The notes: generated by a model from the letters alone, not told the origin. Shown: positions 44,423 to 53,616, counted from the first letter of the stretch. The stretch is 64,000 nt of DNA from an uncultured Chitinophagaceae bacterium (GCA_937907395.1 CALCII010000011.1:496001-560000), one strand, 5' to 3'. Numbers and translations: made by a program.

Positions 44423-46327
44423 TTATGTATGGTGTTCAAATGCCATACCCAGTTTCCGTTCTTTCAGTTTTTCAGTTATTTCATCGAGAATAGCCGGATC
44501 GTCAATGGTAGAAGGAATAGTAAAAGGTGTTCCATCGGCAATATTCCGGATGGTTTTTCTTAATATTTTTCCACTTCTTGTTTTCGGTAACCGTTTCACA
44601 ATGGCAGCATTACGGAAATAAGCAACCGCACCAATCTTTTCACGTATGAGGTGAATGAGCTCATGTTCAAGATTTCCTTCTGTTATTTCCTTCCCGTCTT
44701 TCAGCACAACCAACGCAACCGGGCGTTGACCACGAATTTCATCAGCAATACCCATTACCGCACATTCAGCCACTGCCGGATGGGCAGCGACCAGTTCTTC
44801 CATTTCACCGGTGCTGAGACGATGTCCGCTCACATTGATCACATCATCCACCCGGCCCATGATGAAGCAATACCCATCACGGTCTTTATAACCACCATCT
44901 CCTGTTTGATAATAACCGGGAAAATGTTGCAGGTAACCGGCCACAAAACGATCGTCGTTGAGCCACAGTGTGGGCAAACAACCAGGCGGTAACGGAAGTT
45001 TTACGGCAATGAATCCTTCTTTACCGTTCTCCAGTTCTTCGCCTTCATCGGAAAGAATGTGGATGTCGTAACCGCAAACGGGCAATCCTGCAGACCCTGC
45101 TATGGGTTCTGATTGCTGAATACCCATCATGATGCCCACCATAGGCCAGCCGGTTTCTGTTTGCCACCAGTGATCAATTACCGGTATTTTCAACAGGTCG
45201 TTGATCCAGTAATAGGTAGGCGGGTCACAACGTTCGCCGGCAAGAAAAAGATGGCGCAGTGAACTAATATCATAAGGCTTTAATAAATCGCCTTCATGAT
45301 CTTCTTTTTTAATGGCACGAATAGCAGTGGGGGCTGTGAACATGACATTTACTTTATGTTGTTCAATCACCCGCCAGAAAGCGCCTGCATCGGGGGTGCG
45401 GATGGGTTTCCCTTCGTATAAAACAGTAGTGCATCCATGTAACAGTGGCGCATAAACGATATAGGAGTGTCCTACCACCCAGCCCACATCACTGGCAGCC
45501 CAGAACACATCGCCGGGGTTGGTGTTGTAGAAATACTTCATACTGAATTTGAGTGCGGTGGCATAGCCTCCATGATCACGTATAATTCCTTTGGGCTTTC
45601 CGGTGGTTCCGGATGTGTAAAGAATATAAAGCGGATCTATGGATAATACAGGTACACAAGCTGCTTCTTCCTCATCTATGAGCTGGTTGTAATCAATTTC
45701 GTTTGTGCCATTGAGTACATCATAATTGGTTTCCCGCTGGTAATAAATACGGAAATCCGGTTTGTGTATGGATTCTTCAATGGCTTTATCCACTAAAGGT
45801 TTATATGGGATGTGTTTGTCAAACTCAACTCCGTAAGATGCGGAAATGATCGCTTTGGGATGTGCATCATCAATACGCATGGCCAGTTCATGTGGTGCAA
45901 ATCCACCAAACACTACTGAGTGAATAGCTCCAATACGTGCGCAGGCCAGCATGGAAATCACCGCCTGCGGTATCATGGGCATATAAATGACAACGGTATC
46001 GCCTTTTTCGACACCCAGCTTTTTTAAACCATTGGCAAACTTTGCCGATTCTGTTTTTAATTGCTGATACGTGAATTTCTGAATTGTTTGTGTTACCGGA
46101 GAGTCGTAGATGAGCGCTACCTGGTTGGCACGGCCATTGTTTACATGATAATCAAGACAGAGATGTGCAATATTCACTTCCCCATCGGCAAACCAACGGT
46201 AAAAACCTTTTTCATTCTGCGATAGAATGTTAGTGGGTTGTTTAAACCATTCCAGCTCAGTTGCCTGCTTTGTCCAGAATGCTTCTTTATTACGAATGCT
46301 TTCTTCGTATAATGTAACGTAACTCAT
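44423..46327 (-). CDS. prpE: Propionyl-CoA synthetase (propionate--CoA ligase)
   Basis: The 634-residue ANL-superfamily enzyme activates propionate (or acetate) to acyl-CoA via an adenylate. It has the core motif YTSGTTGKPKG, GWVVGHSYIVYAPLLHG, WWQTETGWPMVG, YYQTGDGG and the C-terminal lysine loop LPKTRSGKILRK. The stretch FTAPTAIRAIKKEDHEG and the RDHGGYATAL after the P-loop are characteristic of PrpE as opposed to Acs. It is separated from the response regulator gene upstream by 97 bases containing a candidate operator at 46394. Together with acetyl-CoA synthetase at 53674 it forms the activating end of a short-chain fatty acid module. Confidence 0.88.
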   Translation of the reverse strand: MSYVTLYEESIRNKEAFWTKQATELEWFKQPTNILSQNEKGFYRWFADGEVNIAHLCLDYHVNNGRANQVALIYDSPVTQTIQKFTYQQLKTESAKFANGLKKLGVEKGDTVVIYMPMIPQAVISMLACARIGAIHSVVFGGFAPHELAMRIDDAHPKAIISASYGVEFDKHIPYKPLVDKAIEESIHKPDFRIYYQRETNYDVLNGTNEIDYNQLIDEEEAACVPVLSIDPLYILYTSGTTGKPKGIIRDHGGYATALKFSMKYFYNTNPGDVFWAASDVGWVVGHSYIVYAPLLHGCTTVLYEGKPIRTPDAGAFWRVIEQHKVNVMFTAPTAIRAIKKEDHEGDLLKPYDISSLRHLFLAGERCDPPTYYWINDLLKIPVIDHWWQTETGWPMVGIMMGIQQSEPIAGSAGLPVCGYDIHILSDEGEELENGKEGFIAVKLPLPPGCLPTLWLNDDRFVAGYLQHFPGYYQTGDGGYKDRDGYCFIMGRVDDVINVSGHRLSTGEMEELVAAHPAVAECAVMGIADEIRGQRPVALVVLKDGKEITEGNLEHELIHLIREKIGAVAYFRNAAIVKRLPKTRSGKILRKTIRNIADGTPFTIPSTIDDPAILDEITEKLKERKLGMAFEHHT

Positions 46328-46393
46328 ATGGCGGCTTTAAGGGTGAAAAATGCCTCTACAAGTTACTGCATGGAAGGAGGGAAACGTGTGGAA

Positions 46394-46409
46394 GTATACC
46401 AAATAACCA
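46394..46409. promoter_or_regulatory. Candidate operator upstream of prpE
   Basis: GTATACCAAATAACCA matches the repeat ATATACCAAGTTAGCA of the acs control region at 12 of 16 positions. It lies 67 bases upstream of the prpE start. Its meaning rests on the motif shared with 53573 and 53098. Confidence 0.35.
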
Positions 46410-46424
46410 GAAAAAATACGATGC

Positions 46425-46799
46425 TCAGGAATCGAGTAATTCTTTTACCTGTTTCATTAAATCACGGGTGGAAAAGGGTTTGCTGATGTAACGTTCGGCG
46501 CCCAGTTCCAATCCTTTCTTAATATCACTTTCTTTTGTTTTGGCAGAAAGGAAAATGACTTTGATATGTTTGAGTTCTTTGGTGGTTTTAATGTGTTTGC
46601 AAATGGCATAACCATCCACATCGGGCATCATAATATCAAGTAATACAAGAGTGGGCAGATCTTTCGTGATGCATTCCAGTGCTTCTGTGCCATTGCGGGC
46701 CACTACTACCTGGTATCCGTTTTTTTTCATCAGGAATTCCAATGACATCAATATATAGGGATCATCATCTACTACTAATATTTTTGCGGGGTTGCTCAT
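46425..46799 (-). CDS. CheY-like response regulator of the symporter-kinase pair
   Basis: The 124-residue receiver domain has the acidic pocket DDD at 11-13, phospho-acceptor D55 (LLDIMMPD), Thr/Ser in VIFLSAKTK and Lys in YISKPFS. There is no output domain, so it must act by protein contact. Its ATG overlaps the stop of the kinase gene by four bases (ATGA), which indicates translational coupling and a dedicated partner. It may relay fatty-acid sensing to an unknown effector. Confidence 0.9.
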   Translation of the reverse strand: MSNPAKILVVDDDPYILMSLEFLMKKNGYQVVVARNGTEALECITKDLPTLVLLDIMMPDVDGYAICKHIKTTKELKHIKVIFLSAKTKESDIKKGLELGAERYISKPFSTRDLMKQVKELLDS

Positions 46800-49498
46800 A
46801 TGTTAAAAGGTAGTGTAAAGATAAAACGGGCGCCTTTACCATCTTCACTTTCCACCCATATTTTCCCGTTATGCATTTCAATAATTTTTTTACAGATAGC
46901 CAAACCCAGTCCGCTGCCTTGTGGTTTTTTGATGGTTTGATTTTTTGCCTGGAAGAATTTATCAAAAATGAGTTCGTGTAATTCTGTTTCAATTCCTTTT
47001 CCATTGTCCTGAACCCAGATCTGCCATTCATCATGGTTCTGGAAAATTGAAATGCGGATCACACCTTTATCCGGCTCCACAAATTTGATCGCATTGGAGA
47101 TGAGATTGGTGAATACCTGCCTGATTAATGATTCATCGCATTGTTGTAACAGCATTGAATCCGGAATCCGGTATTCCAGTTTGATTTTCTTTTCATCAAT
47201 TAATGGCTGCAATGATTCCGTGGTTTCTTTCACCAGTTCTTTCAGATCGACGGATGTGAGATGAAGTTTTTGCCGTCCGCTTTCATAGCGTTCGAGATTT
47301 AATACTTGTGTGATGAGATGGCTCAGCCGTTCGGTTTCTCTTACCACTGCACCGAGGTAGTGTTGACGTTGTTCTTCATCCAGATCAGGATTGTCGTGCA
47401 CAATTTCTGCAAGTGCCCGTATAGAGGTGAGTGGTGTTCGTAGTTCATGCGTTACAGTGTACAAAAATTCATCTTTGAGCTGATCCATGTTTTTCAACTG
47501 CTCATTGGCCAGCATCAGTTGATCGGTTGCTTTCTGCAGCTCAGCCGATTTTTTACGTAATTCTTTATTGAGTCCGATTGCCTGTTGTGATTCACGGAGG
47601 ATATCAAGTACTTCATCAATTTTCACTTCTTCTTCTTTCGATACACTTTGTACCATAATATGCGCCGATGCAGCACCGATGATGCCGGACAAAACTTTTT
47701 CTGAAAAAGAAACCAGTCTTGGATCGGCCTTGCTTTGTTCCAGTGAAATGCGATAGCGCTGTGCATATCCCTGCAGGATTTTTGCGGCACGATCTTCTCC
47801 CAGGAAATTCGCTAATAAAGATTTCAAATCGGGAAGGGAAGCAGTGCGTTTCAGAATGGCCTCTTCTCCCGATCCGGAGAAAGCATAGATGGAAGTAAAC
47901 AGTCCGGCCTGGTATTGTTCTTCGGCTGTTTTTTTACTATAGAGGCTGAAAATAAAAAACAAACTGCAGTTGAAAAACAAACTCCAGAATAAGGAATGAG
48001 AAATGGAATCCAACCCCGACAAGCCAAACAATGAAAACGGTTTCAGCAACGAAATTCCAAACAAGCCTTCATCCATTATGGAATGTGGTAATAATCCCGA
48101 ACTGATCATCGACGGGATCACCAGTGTTGCAAACCAAACAGTAAAGCCTGCAATAATACCTGCCAATGCACCACTTTTAGAAGCGTCTTTCCAATACATG
48201 CCACCAATGGCTGCTGGTGCAAATTGTGCAACAGCTACGAATGATACAAGTCCGATTGATACCAATGATAATTTTTCTGCCACCAGCTTATCATAAAAGA
48301 AAGCCAGTAACAGGATGGCAACAATAGAAAAACGACGGATATTAATGATGAGTCCAGTTGCATTTCGTTCCTTTCTTGATTTGAAGATTGAAGAAGCCAG
48401 AAAGCTGGGTAATACCAGGTTGTTGCTCACCATTGTACTGAGTGCAATGGTTTCCACAATAATCATACTGCTGGCTGCCGAAAAACCACCAATGAAAATG
48501 AATAAACTCAGTATATTCTTTCCATGCAGTAAAGGAATATTCATTACATACATATCTGCATCGGTACCATTGTGCAACAGATTGCCAGCAAAGGCGATAG
48601 GCAATACAAAGAGGTTAATTACCAGAAGGTATAAAGGAAATAACCAGCTTGCTTTTTTTAAATGTGACTCCTGCACGTTTTCAACAACGGCCACCTGGAA
48701 CTGCCTTGGCAAAAAAATCACAGCCAGCATCGACAATACCAATAAACCCCACCAACTGCTGTAAGAGTTGGACTTGCTTAATGTAAACAGTTCCTTCAGC
48801 TTTGGGTCATTTGCTGCTCTTGAAAAAATATCATCAAATCCGTTGAAGATGCCATAGCATACAAAGATTCCTGCTGCGAGGAATGCTGCTAATTTGATGA
48901 TTGATTCAAAAGCGATAGCTGCCACCATGCCTTCATGTTTTTCGGTTGCATCCACGCTCCTGGTTCCAAACAGAATGATAAAGATGGTGAGGATGATGGT
49001 GATAAAAAAAGTGGAATCGGTCCATCTGCCCGGTTGTTGCACAACTGCTGCACTTTGATTGGTAAGAAGTGAGAAGCTGGTGGAGATGGCTTTCAACTGC
49101 AGTGCGATATAGGGCACAACACCAATCACACAGAGAATAGTGACTACAACAGCGATGGAGAAATTTTTCCCGTAACGGGTGGAAATGAAATCGGCAATAC
49201 TATTGATGCGTTGTGTTTTACAGATGCGTACCATTTTACGCAGAAACGGCCAGAACAAAACAGCAACGATTGTGGGGCCGAGGTAAATAGCCAGAAATTC
49301 AACTCCATTGGAAGCGGCACGTCCCACACTGCCATAATAGGTCCAGGCAGTACAGTATACAGCTAACGATAACGAGTAAACGTAAGCGTTATTAATAATG
49401 CTTTTCCCCTTCTTTAATCGGTACTCGGCATAGTAGGCCACGGCAAATAAAATAGCCAGGTAAAAGAAACCGGAAAGAATGACCAGGCTGTTATTCAT
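46796..49498 (-). CDS. Sodium/solute symporter-histidine kinase fusion (CbrA-like sensor)
   Basis: About 500 N-terminal residues are a sodium:solute symporter (SSF) module with 12-13 membrane helices, for example YSLSLAVYCTAWTYYGSVGR and VTILCVIGVVPYIALQLKAI. After a linker of about 130 residues comes the kinase: H-box with H684 (HELRTPLTSIRALAEI), N-box NLISNAIKFVEP, DNGKGI, and GSGLGLAICKKI. CbrA-type proteins couple transport or binding of a small nutrient to phosphorylation. Neighbouring acetyl- and propionyl-CoA synthetase genes suggest that acetate or another short fatty acid is the signal. It overlaps the small gene at 49491 by 8 bases and the regulator by 4, so the three are one operon. 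Confidence 0.92.
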   Translation of the reverse strand: MNNSLVILSGFFYLAILFAVAYYAEYRLKKGKSIINNAYVYSLSLAVYCTAWTYYGSVGRAASNGVEFLAIYLGPTIVAVLFWPFLRKMVRICKTQRINSIADFISTRYGKNFSIAVVVTILCVIGVVPYIALQLKAISTSFSLLTNQSAAVVQQPGRWTDSTFFITIILTIFIILFGTRSVDATEKHEGMVAAIAFESIIKLAAFLAAGIFVCYGIFNGFDDIFSRAANDPKLKELFTLSKSNSYSSWWGLLVLSMLAVIFLPRQFQVAVVENVQESHLKKASWLFPLYLLVINLFVLPIAFAGNLLHNGTDADMYVMNIPLLHGKNILSLFIFIGGFSAASSMIIVETIALSTMVSNNLVLPSFLASSIFKSRKERNATGLIINIRRFSIVAILLLAFFYDKLVAEKLSLVSIGLVSFVAVAQFAPAAIGGMYWKDASKSGALAGIIAGFTVWFATLVIPSMISSGLLPHSIMDEGLFGISLLKPFSLFGLSGLDSISHSLFWSLFFNCSLFFIFSLYSKKTAEEQYQAGLFTSIYAFSGSGEEAILKRTASLPDLKSLLANFLGEDRAAKILQGYAQRYRISLEQSKADPRLVSFSEKVLSGIIGAASAHIMVQSVSKEEEVKIDEVLDILRESQQAIGLNKELRKKSAELQKATDQLMLANEQLKNMDQLKDEFLYTVTHELRTPLTSIRALAEIVHDNPDLDEEQRQHYLGAVVRETERLSHLITQVLNLERYESGRQKLHLTSVDLKELVKETTESLQPLIDEKKIKLEYRIPDSMLLQQCDESLIRQVFTNLISNAIKFVEPDKGVIRISIFQNHDEWQIWVQDNGKGIETELHELIFDKFFQAKNQTIKKPQGSGLGLAICKKIIEMHNGKIWVESEDGKGARFIFTLPFNI

Positions 49499-49706
49499 GC
49501 TTTTTCTTTTTTGCGGGTGTTTTCAATGAGTTGAAAAAGGAAAAAGCAATGGCTGCAATCCACATTACTGCGATATAGATATACAAAACCGGAATACCCT
49601 TCATGAAAGCAAATTTGTTGAATATGGACAAAAAAGGATAGCCCAGCAACAGTAACAGGATGAGTGCAACAAAAACAGCAGCGGCAGATTGTTTGGTCCG
49701 GGGCAT
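49491..49706 (-). CDS. Small two-helix membrane protein, likely symporter accessory subunit
   Basis: The 71-residue protein has two hydrophobic helices (AAAVFVALILLLLLGYPFL and VLYIYIAVMWIAAIAFSFF) and a Lys-rich tail (KKKKHE). It resembles the tiny DUF3311-type subunits encoded in front of SSF symporters. Its stop overlaps the start of the symporter-kinase gene by 8 bases, so translation is coupled. A role in stability or assembly of the symporter module is inferred from position. Confidence 0.75.
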   Translation of the reverse strand: MPRTKQSAAAVFVALILLLLLGYPFLSIFNKFAFMKGIPVLYIYIAVMWIAAIAFSFFNSLKTPAKKKKHE

Positions 49707-49712
49707 AAAAAA

Positions 49713-49752
49713 GACAGCAATTCAGTGCATAATTTAGCAAAGAATTGCTGTC
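49713..49752 (-). terminator. Intrinsic terminator upstream of the sensor operon
   Basis: The arms GACAGCAATTC and GAATTGCTGTC form an 11-bp perfect stem around an 18-base loop. On the minus strand a TTTTTT run follows and ends at the ATG of the next gene. It separates the transporter operon from the sensor operon. Confidence 0.85.
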
Positions 49753-49773
49753 TGTCAAAACGAAGAAGAAGGA

Positions 49774-50043
49774 TTAATCCAAAGGATCTGTATTATAATC
49801 GGTTTCGAGTTCTTTGGAGCTTTCCGGTAAGTGGTCATATTCTCCTTTCATGGCATAGTAACCAAAGATGGTCATACCCACTGCTATCGGAAGAAATACA
49901 GCCACAAACACACCCCATTGAATTTTTGTATCAATCACCGGTTTCTTAGCTATCTCACTCATTGCGGTTTCAATGAGGTAATAGAGGGCAACGGGACCGG
50001 TTGCTGCCCATAAAATGCCTAAATATCTTTTTATCTGGTTCAT
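49774..50043 (-). CDS. Small two-helix membrane protein downstream of the MHS transporter
   Basis: The 89-residue protein has two hydrophobic helices (YLGILWAATGPVALYYLI and IQWGVFVAVFLPIAVGMTIF) and an acidic cytoplasmic tail (YDHLPESSKELETDYNTD). I believe it belongs to a small Bacteroidota family (DUF6814-like) that accompanies such transporters, but that name is from memory and uncertain. It follows the transporter gene by 27 bases. Confidence 0.65.
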   Translation of the reverse strand: MNQIKRYLGILWAATGPVALYYLIETAMSEIAKKPVIDTKIQWGVFVAVFLPIAVGMTIFGYYAMKGEYDHLPESSKELETDYNTDPLD

Positions 50044-50070
50044 ATAATTTGTTTTAATAGTTGAGTAATA

Positions 50071-51612
50071 TTAATCGTTCACATCCGGATCAATCTTATT
50101 GCTGATATACAACGCACCAATGAATAAACATACGGCAGCTATAATAATGGGATACCAAAGGCCAGACAGTTTATCGGCTGTGTAAATGGTGGTGAGCAAG
50201 GTTGCAATAAACGGAGTTAAGCCACCAAACACACCATTACCCACATGATAAGGAAGCGACATGGATGTATAACGGATTTTTGTGGGGAACAATTCCACCA
50301 GGAAGGCGGCAATGGGTCCATACACCATCGTTACATACATGATCATGATGAACACAAACCCTACAATGGTCCAGTAATCACCGGAACTGATCTTCTTGCT
50401 CACTTTCACTTCCGGTTTAATGGTTGTTTTACCCACTTCTGCATACGCTGTATCGGTTTTTGTTTCTGTCATCACCATGCCATCTGTGAAATGTGAAACG
50501 GTTACTGTTTTCCGAACAGAATCTGCTTTCTCAGGTATGGCAGTCATCGTGATCTTAATTTCTTTCTTTTCTGTGATTTCTGTTTTGGTGGCAGGATCTA
50601 CTGTTGCGAGGATTTTTCCAAACATGGGACGATAGGTGAAAATAGCCAATGCCATACCCACCAGCATGATCCATTTGCGTCCTACTTTATCACTCCACCC
50701 GCCAAACACCACAAAGAAAGGTGTGGCAAAAAGAATCGCCCAGATCAGTAGTGTACGTGATTGATCAAAATCTACTTTACAAACATTTTCAATAAATGAT
50801 TGTGCATAGAATTGCCCGGTATACCAAACCACACCTTGTCCCATGGTGGCACCAAACAATGCCAGTAATACCATTTTCAGATTCGCTTTGTGTACAAAAC
50901 TTTCCTTTAATGGATTTACAGAAACTTTTCCTTCTGATTTCAATTTTTCAAACAGCGGGGATTCGTTCATCTTCATACGGATGTAGATGGATACAATCAC
51001 CAACAGAATAGAAACCAGGAAAGGAATACGCCATCCCCAATCATTGAACTTAGCAATGGATTGGGTGAGATCTCCATCCAGGCTGTGCCTTGTAATAAGG
51101 ATCACGCCCAATGAAACAAATAAACCCAGTGTAGCAGTCGTTTGAATCCACGATGTATAAAATCCCCGTCTGTTTGCCGGGGCATGTTCTGCAACATAGG
51201 TTGCTGCACCTCCATACTCTCCTCCCAGCGCAAGACCTTGCAGCAAACGAAGGATTAGCACAATGATAGGAGCCGCAAAGCCAATCTTTTCATAGCCGGG
51301 CACCAAACCAATGGCAAATGTGCTACCACCCATAATGATGAGTGTGAGAAGAAACGTGTACTTACGTCCCACAATATCACCTAAGCGGCCAAACACAAGT
51401 GCGCCAAAGGGGCGGACAATAAAACCTGCTGCAAACGTTGCTAATGTAGAAAGTAACGCTGCAGTTGGATTGGTTTTTGGGAAAAACTGGCTGGCAATAA
51501 CGGTTGCCAAACTACCGAAGATGTAGAAATCGTACCACTCAATGAGTGTGCCGACAGACGAGGCACCAATCACTTTCCAGATGCCTTTTGCTTCATTGTT
51601 ATTCTGATTCAT
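50071..51612 (-). CDS. MHS-family MFS transporter (metabolite:H+ symporter)
   Basis: The 513-residue protein has twelve membrane helices and the major-facilitator loop motifs FGRLGDIVGRKYTFLLTL and GWSDKVGRKWIMLVGMA. The segment SSVGTLIEWYDFYIFGSLA at the N-terminus and ALGGEYGGAATYVAEHAP are signatures of the MHS subfamily, which imports organic acids, betaines or 2-oxoglutarate with protons. An extra hydrophilic insertion of about 80 residues rich in Thr, Lys and Val lies between the eighth and ninth helices and is unusual. It lies between a porin and a small accessory gene and is likely the inner-membrane importer for the porin's solute, plausibly a short-chain acid. Confidence 0.85.
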   Translation of the reverse strand: MNQNNNEAKGIWKVIGASSVGTLIEWYDFYIFGSLATVIASQFFPKTNPTAALLSTLATFAAGFIVRPFGALVFGRLGDIVGRKYTFLLTLIIMGGSTFAIGLVPGYEKIGFAAPIIVLILRLLQGLALGGEYGGAATYVAEHAPANRRGFYTSWIQTTATLGLFVSLGVILITRHSLDGDLTQSIAKFNDWGWRIPFLVSILLVIVSIYIRMKMNESPLFEKLKSEGKVSVNPLKESFVHKANLKMVLLALFGATMGQGVVWYTGQFYAQSFIENVCKVDFDQSRTLLIWAILFATPFFVVFGGWSDKVGRKWIMLVGMALAIFTYRPMFGKILATVDPATKTEITEKKEIKITMTAIPEKADSVRKTVTVSHFTDGMVMTETKTDTAYAEVGKTTIKPEVKVSKKISSGDYWTIVGFVFIMIMYVTMVYGPIAAFLVELFPTKIRYTSMSLPYHVGNGVFGGLTPFIATLLTTIYTADKLSGLWYPIIIAAVCLFIGALYISNKIDPDVND

Positions 51613-51630
51613 GTAAAAAGTTTTGAATGT

Positions 51631-53022
51631 TTACAGATATACCTGGAATTGTAACAGCAGTTCTCCAGCTCTTTTAAATGTTTTGTTGGTGGAAGGATTG
51701 TATAATGGACGGCTTGAATATTGAACCGTGAATTTTGAATGATGTCCGTCGAGAAAGAAGTTGGATCCAATGTCGTAGTAATGTCCGCCTTCTGCAAGCG
51801 CTTCAAATTTCTTGTATGCATATGCAGCTATCGGTTGTACTCTTACTTTCGGTTTTTCTGCCTTGCCTTTACCGGTAAGGAAACCAACTTGTGTATACCA
51901 GATACTTCCGGTGCCTAAAAGATAACGGGCATCGCCAGCTCCTTCTTTTGCACGAGTGCCAGTAAACGCAGGGTCGTTAACGCCCAGGTTCATGATGCCG
52001 GTTGATCTCAGGTAGTTGGGTCCGAAATCATAATTATAAAAGACACTGTAAGCGGTGATGGCTTTGTTTGATTTTTTGTTACCAACAGGAAGATCTGCAA
52101 ACACATCTGCTGCAAACAAACTGATGTTGTGTTTTTTGAATGTACCCGCAGTTGGTTGTGTCATGGTGCCGTTTTTCTGATTGTAAAAACCAGCTCCGAT
52201 ATTAAACACTTTTTTTGTGCCAACGTATGTTCCAACCGTGAATGGTAACACATTTGCTTCCTGGTCAAGGAACTGATAATCGAAATATCCACCTATTGAA
52301 GGCGCAACTATGCCATTGTTGTCAACCGCAGGACCACCAACGGTTGGGGTTAGATTGGTGGCGAAGGGTTTGTTTACATGCATTCGGTAGGTAAACTTGC
52401 TTAAGCGGCCTTTTGCATACATACCAAACTGGCGGGCAAACTGATCAGAATTTTCAATAAGTGGCCAGTTGAAAATGGGGGCATCGATCATTAAAAAATT
52501 CAGTGTAGAGGCAGATGTCATGCGGGATAAGCTATTCCAGTAATGCAAGCCTGCACCTATATACAATGTGTTCTTGTTAGCTTTTTTTGTTGCCGGGTTT
52601 ACAGCAGGGATCACTGCATATTCATTCCATACATCGTGGAAGAAGAGTTGAGGTTTCTTCCCTTGTCCGTAGCCGCCGGTGCCGGTTGTGCCCGAGCCGC
52701 CCCCATTTACAAAAGTCTGGTTGTTGATTCCCCAGTGGGCAAGAATCAGGTAGCGGGGAGTGATTTGAGCATAGGCAAGCATGCGTAACCTGCGGGCACC
52801 AATATCCCATGTGTTATTAGCAGCTACACCGTTAACAGCTGTACCGGGATTATTCTGAATGCTACGCATCCATATCTGGTTCCATACAATGAAGCGCAGG
52901 TATTTGCTTCCGTCATCTTTGAGGTTGAATTTTAATCCGCTGCCGTAATCTGCCGATCCCTGTGCAAAACCAGAGATGTACAATACAACAACGAGAAGCA
53001 GTCCAAGCAATCGTTTGATCAT
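51631..53022 (-). CDS. Outer-membrane porin of the transport operon
   Basis: The 463-residue protein has a signal peptide (IKRLLGLLLVVVLYISGFAQ) and a mature part of alternating aromatic-rich strands (YLRFIVWNQIWMRSIQNN, YFDYQFLDQEANVLPF), ending LLLQFQVYL, the strand-like C-terminus with a final hydrophobic residue typical of beta-barrels. It resembles Bacteroidota porins next to MFS transporters. It heads the minus-strand operon with the MHS transporter 18 bases downstream. It presumably lets the substrate cross the outer membrane. A candidate operator lies upstream at 53098. Confidence 0.8.
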   Translation of the reverse strand: MIKRLLGLLLVVVLYISGFAQGSADYGSGLKFNLKDDGSKYLRFIVWNQIWMRSIQNNPGTAVNGVAANNTWDIGARRLRMLAYAQITPRYLILAHWGINNQTFVNGGGSGTTGTGGYGQGKKPQLFFHDVWNEYAVIPAVNPATKKANKNTLYIGAGLHYWNSLSRMTSASTLNFLMIDAPIFNWPLIENSDQFARQFGMYAKGRLSKFTYRMHVNKPFATNLTPTVGGPAVDNNGIVAPSIGGYFDYQFLDQEANVLPFTVGTYVGTKKVFNIGAGFYNQKNGTMTQPTAGTFKKHNISLFAADVFADLPVGNKKSNKAITAYSVFYNYDFGPNYLRSTGIMNLGVNDPAFTGTRAKEGAGDARYLLGTGSIWYTQVGFLTGKGKAEKPKVRVQPIAAYAYKKFEALAEGGHYYDIGSNFFLDGHHSKFTVQYSSRPLYNPSTNKTFKRAGELLLQFQVYL

Positions 53023-53097
53023 AATGTTTCGTTTTGGGGGTTAAATAATGGCACCACCAATTTCAAAACATTCCCTTTCTTTTTCCGCTTTGCAGGT

Positions 53098-53110
53098 ATA
53101 TACCTGGTTA
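53098..53110. promoter_or_regulatory. Candidate operator upstream of the porin gene
   Basis: ATATACCTGGTTA shares 11 of 13 positions with ATATACCAAGTTA in the acs control region; the first seven and last four bases are identical. It overlaps the palindrome GGTATATACC. It lies 76 bases before the porin start and between the porin and regulator genes. Confidence 0.4.
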
Positions 53111-53121
53111 AAGTATAGTTT

Positions 53122-53550
53122 TCAGAGTGAATTTTTCCGGAAACGTTCCCATTTGATCACCATGAATTTATCGCCCAGTTCTGTAATCATACACCCTGCA
53201 TTTTTCAGCACTTCTTTTTGTGCGAGGTAATCAACCAGTTCGCTTTGTGTAAGCACTTTATACGTGGGCCGGTATTCATAATTTTCAGGTGCTTTGATTT
53301 TGTATTTTTTTACCCAGTTCATCACACTTACATGGCTGATGCCAAGGATACGTTCAATTTCACGGAACGTGACACCTTCAATGTACAGCTGGAGTGCTTT
53401 AATCACGTAGTAGGGATCAATGTTTTTTCCTTCTTTCAATACAGTAAAGAAGTAATTGCAATCCTTACAACGAAAGCGTTGTCTTCCTTTGACAACACCG
53501 CTTTTTACAAGCTCTTCGCTTTTGCAACGGGGGCAGGCAATCGTTTTCAT
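53122..53550 (-). CDS. IS1 InsA-like zinc-ribbon/HTH DNA-binding protein, probably a domesticated regulator
   Basis: The 142-residue protein begins with an InsA-type zinc ribbon (CPRCKSEELVKSG, then RFRCKDCNYFF), followed by an HTH (FREIERILGISHVSVMNWVKK), as in IS1 transposase N-termini. The remaining 50 residues (VLTQSELVDYLAQKE to KWERFRKNSL) have no catalytic DDE part, and no InsB frame or inverted repeats surround it. So it looks like a transposase DNA-binding part reused as a transcription factor. It is divergently transcribed from acs, with direct repeats between the two genes, the classic place for a local regulator. Confidence 0.8.
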   Translation of the reverse strand: MKTIACPRCKSEELVKSGVVKGRQRFRCKDCNYFFTVLKEGKNIDPYYVIKALQLYIEGVTFREIERILGISHVSVMNWVKKYKIKAPENYEYRPTYKVLTQSELVDYLAQKEVLKNAGCMITELGDKFMVIKWERFRKNSL

Positions 53551-53572
53551 TTTCTGAACTTAAAACTGTTAG

Positions 53573-53607
53573 ATATACCAAGTTAGCATAAATATACTAA
53601 ATTAGCA
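53573..53607. promoter_or_regulatory. Direct-repeat operator between the InsA-like regulator and acs
   Basis: ATATACCAAGTTAGCA (53573-53588) and ATATACTAAATTAGCA (53592-53607) match at 14 of 16 positions, with a 19-base period, close to two helical turns. They sit just upstream of the predicted acs promoter, as an activator site would. Related sites are at 53098 and 46394. Confidence 0.6.
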
Positions 53608-53616
53608 AAATGAGTG

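Noticed and set aside
53122..53550. Active IS1-family element
   Set aside because: Only the InsA-like DNA-binding part exists; there is no DDE catalytic frame, no terminal inverted repeats and no target duplication.
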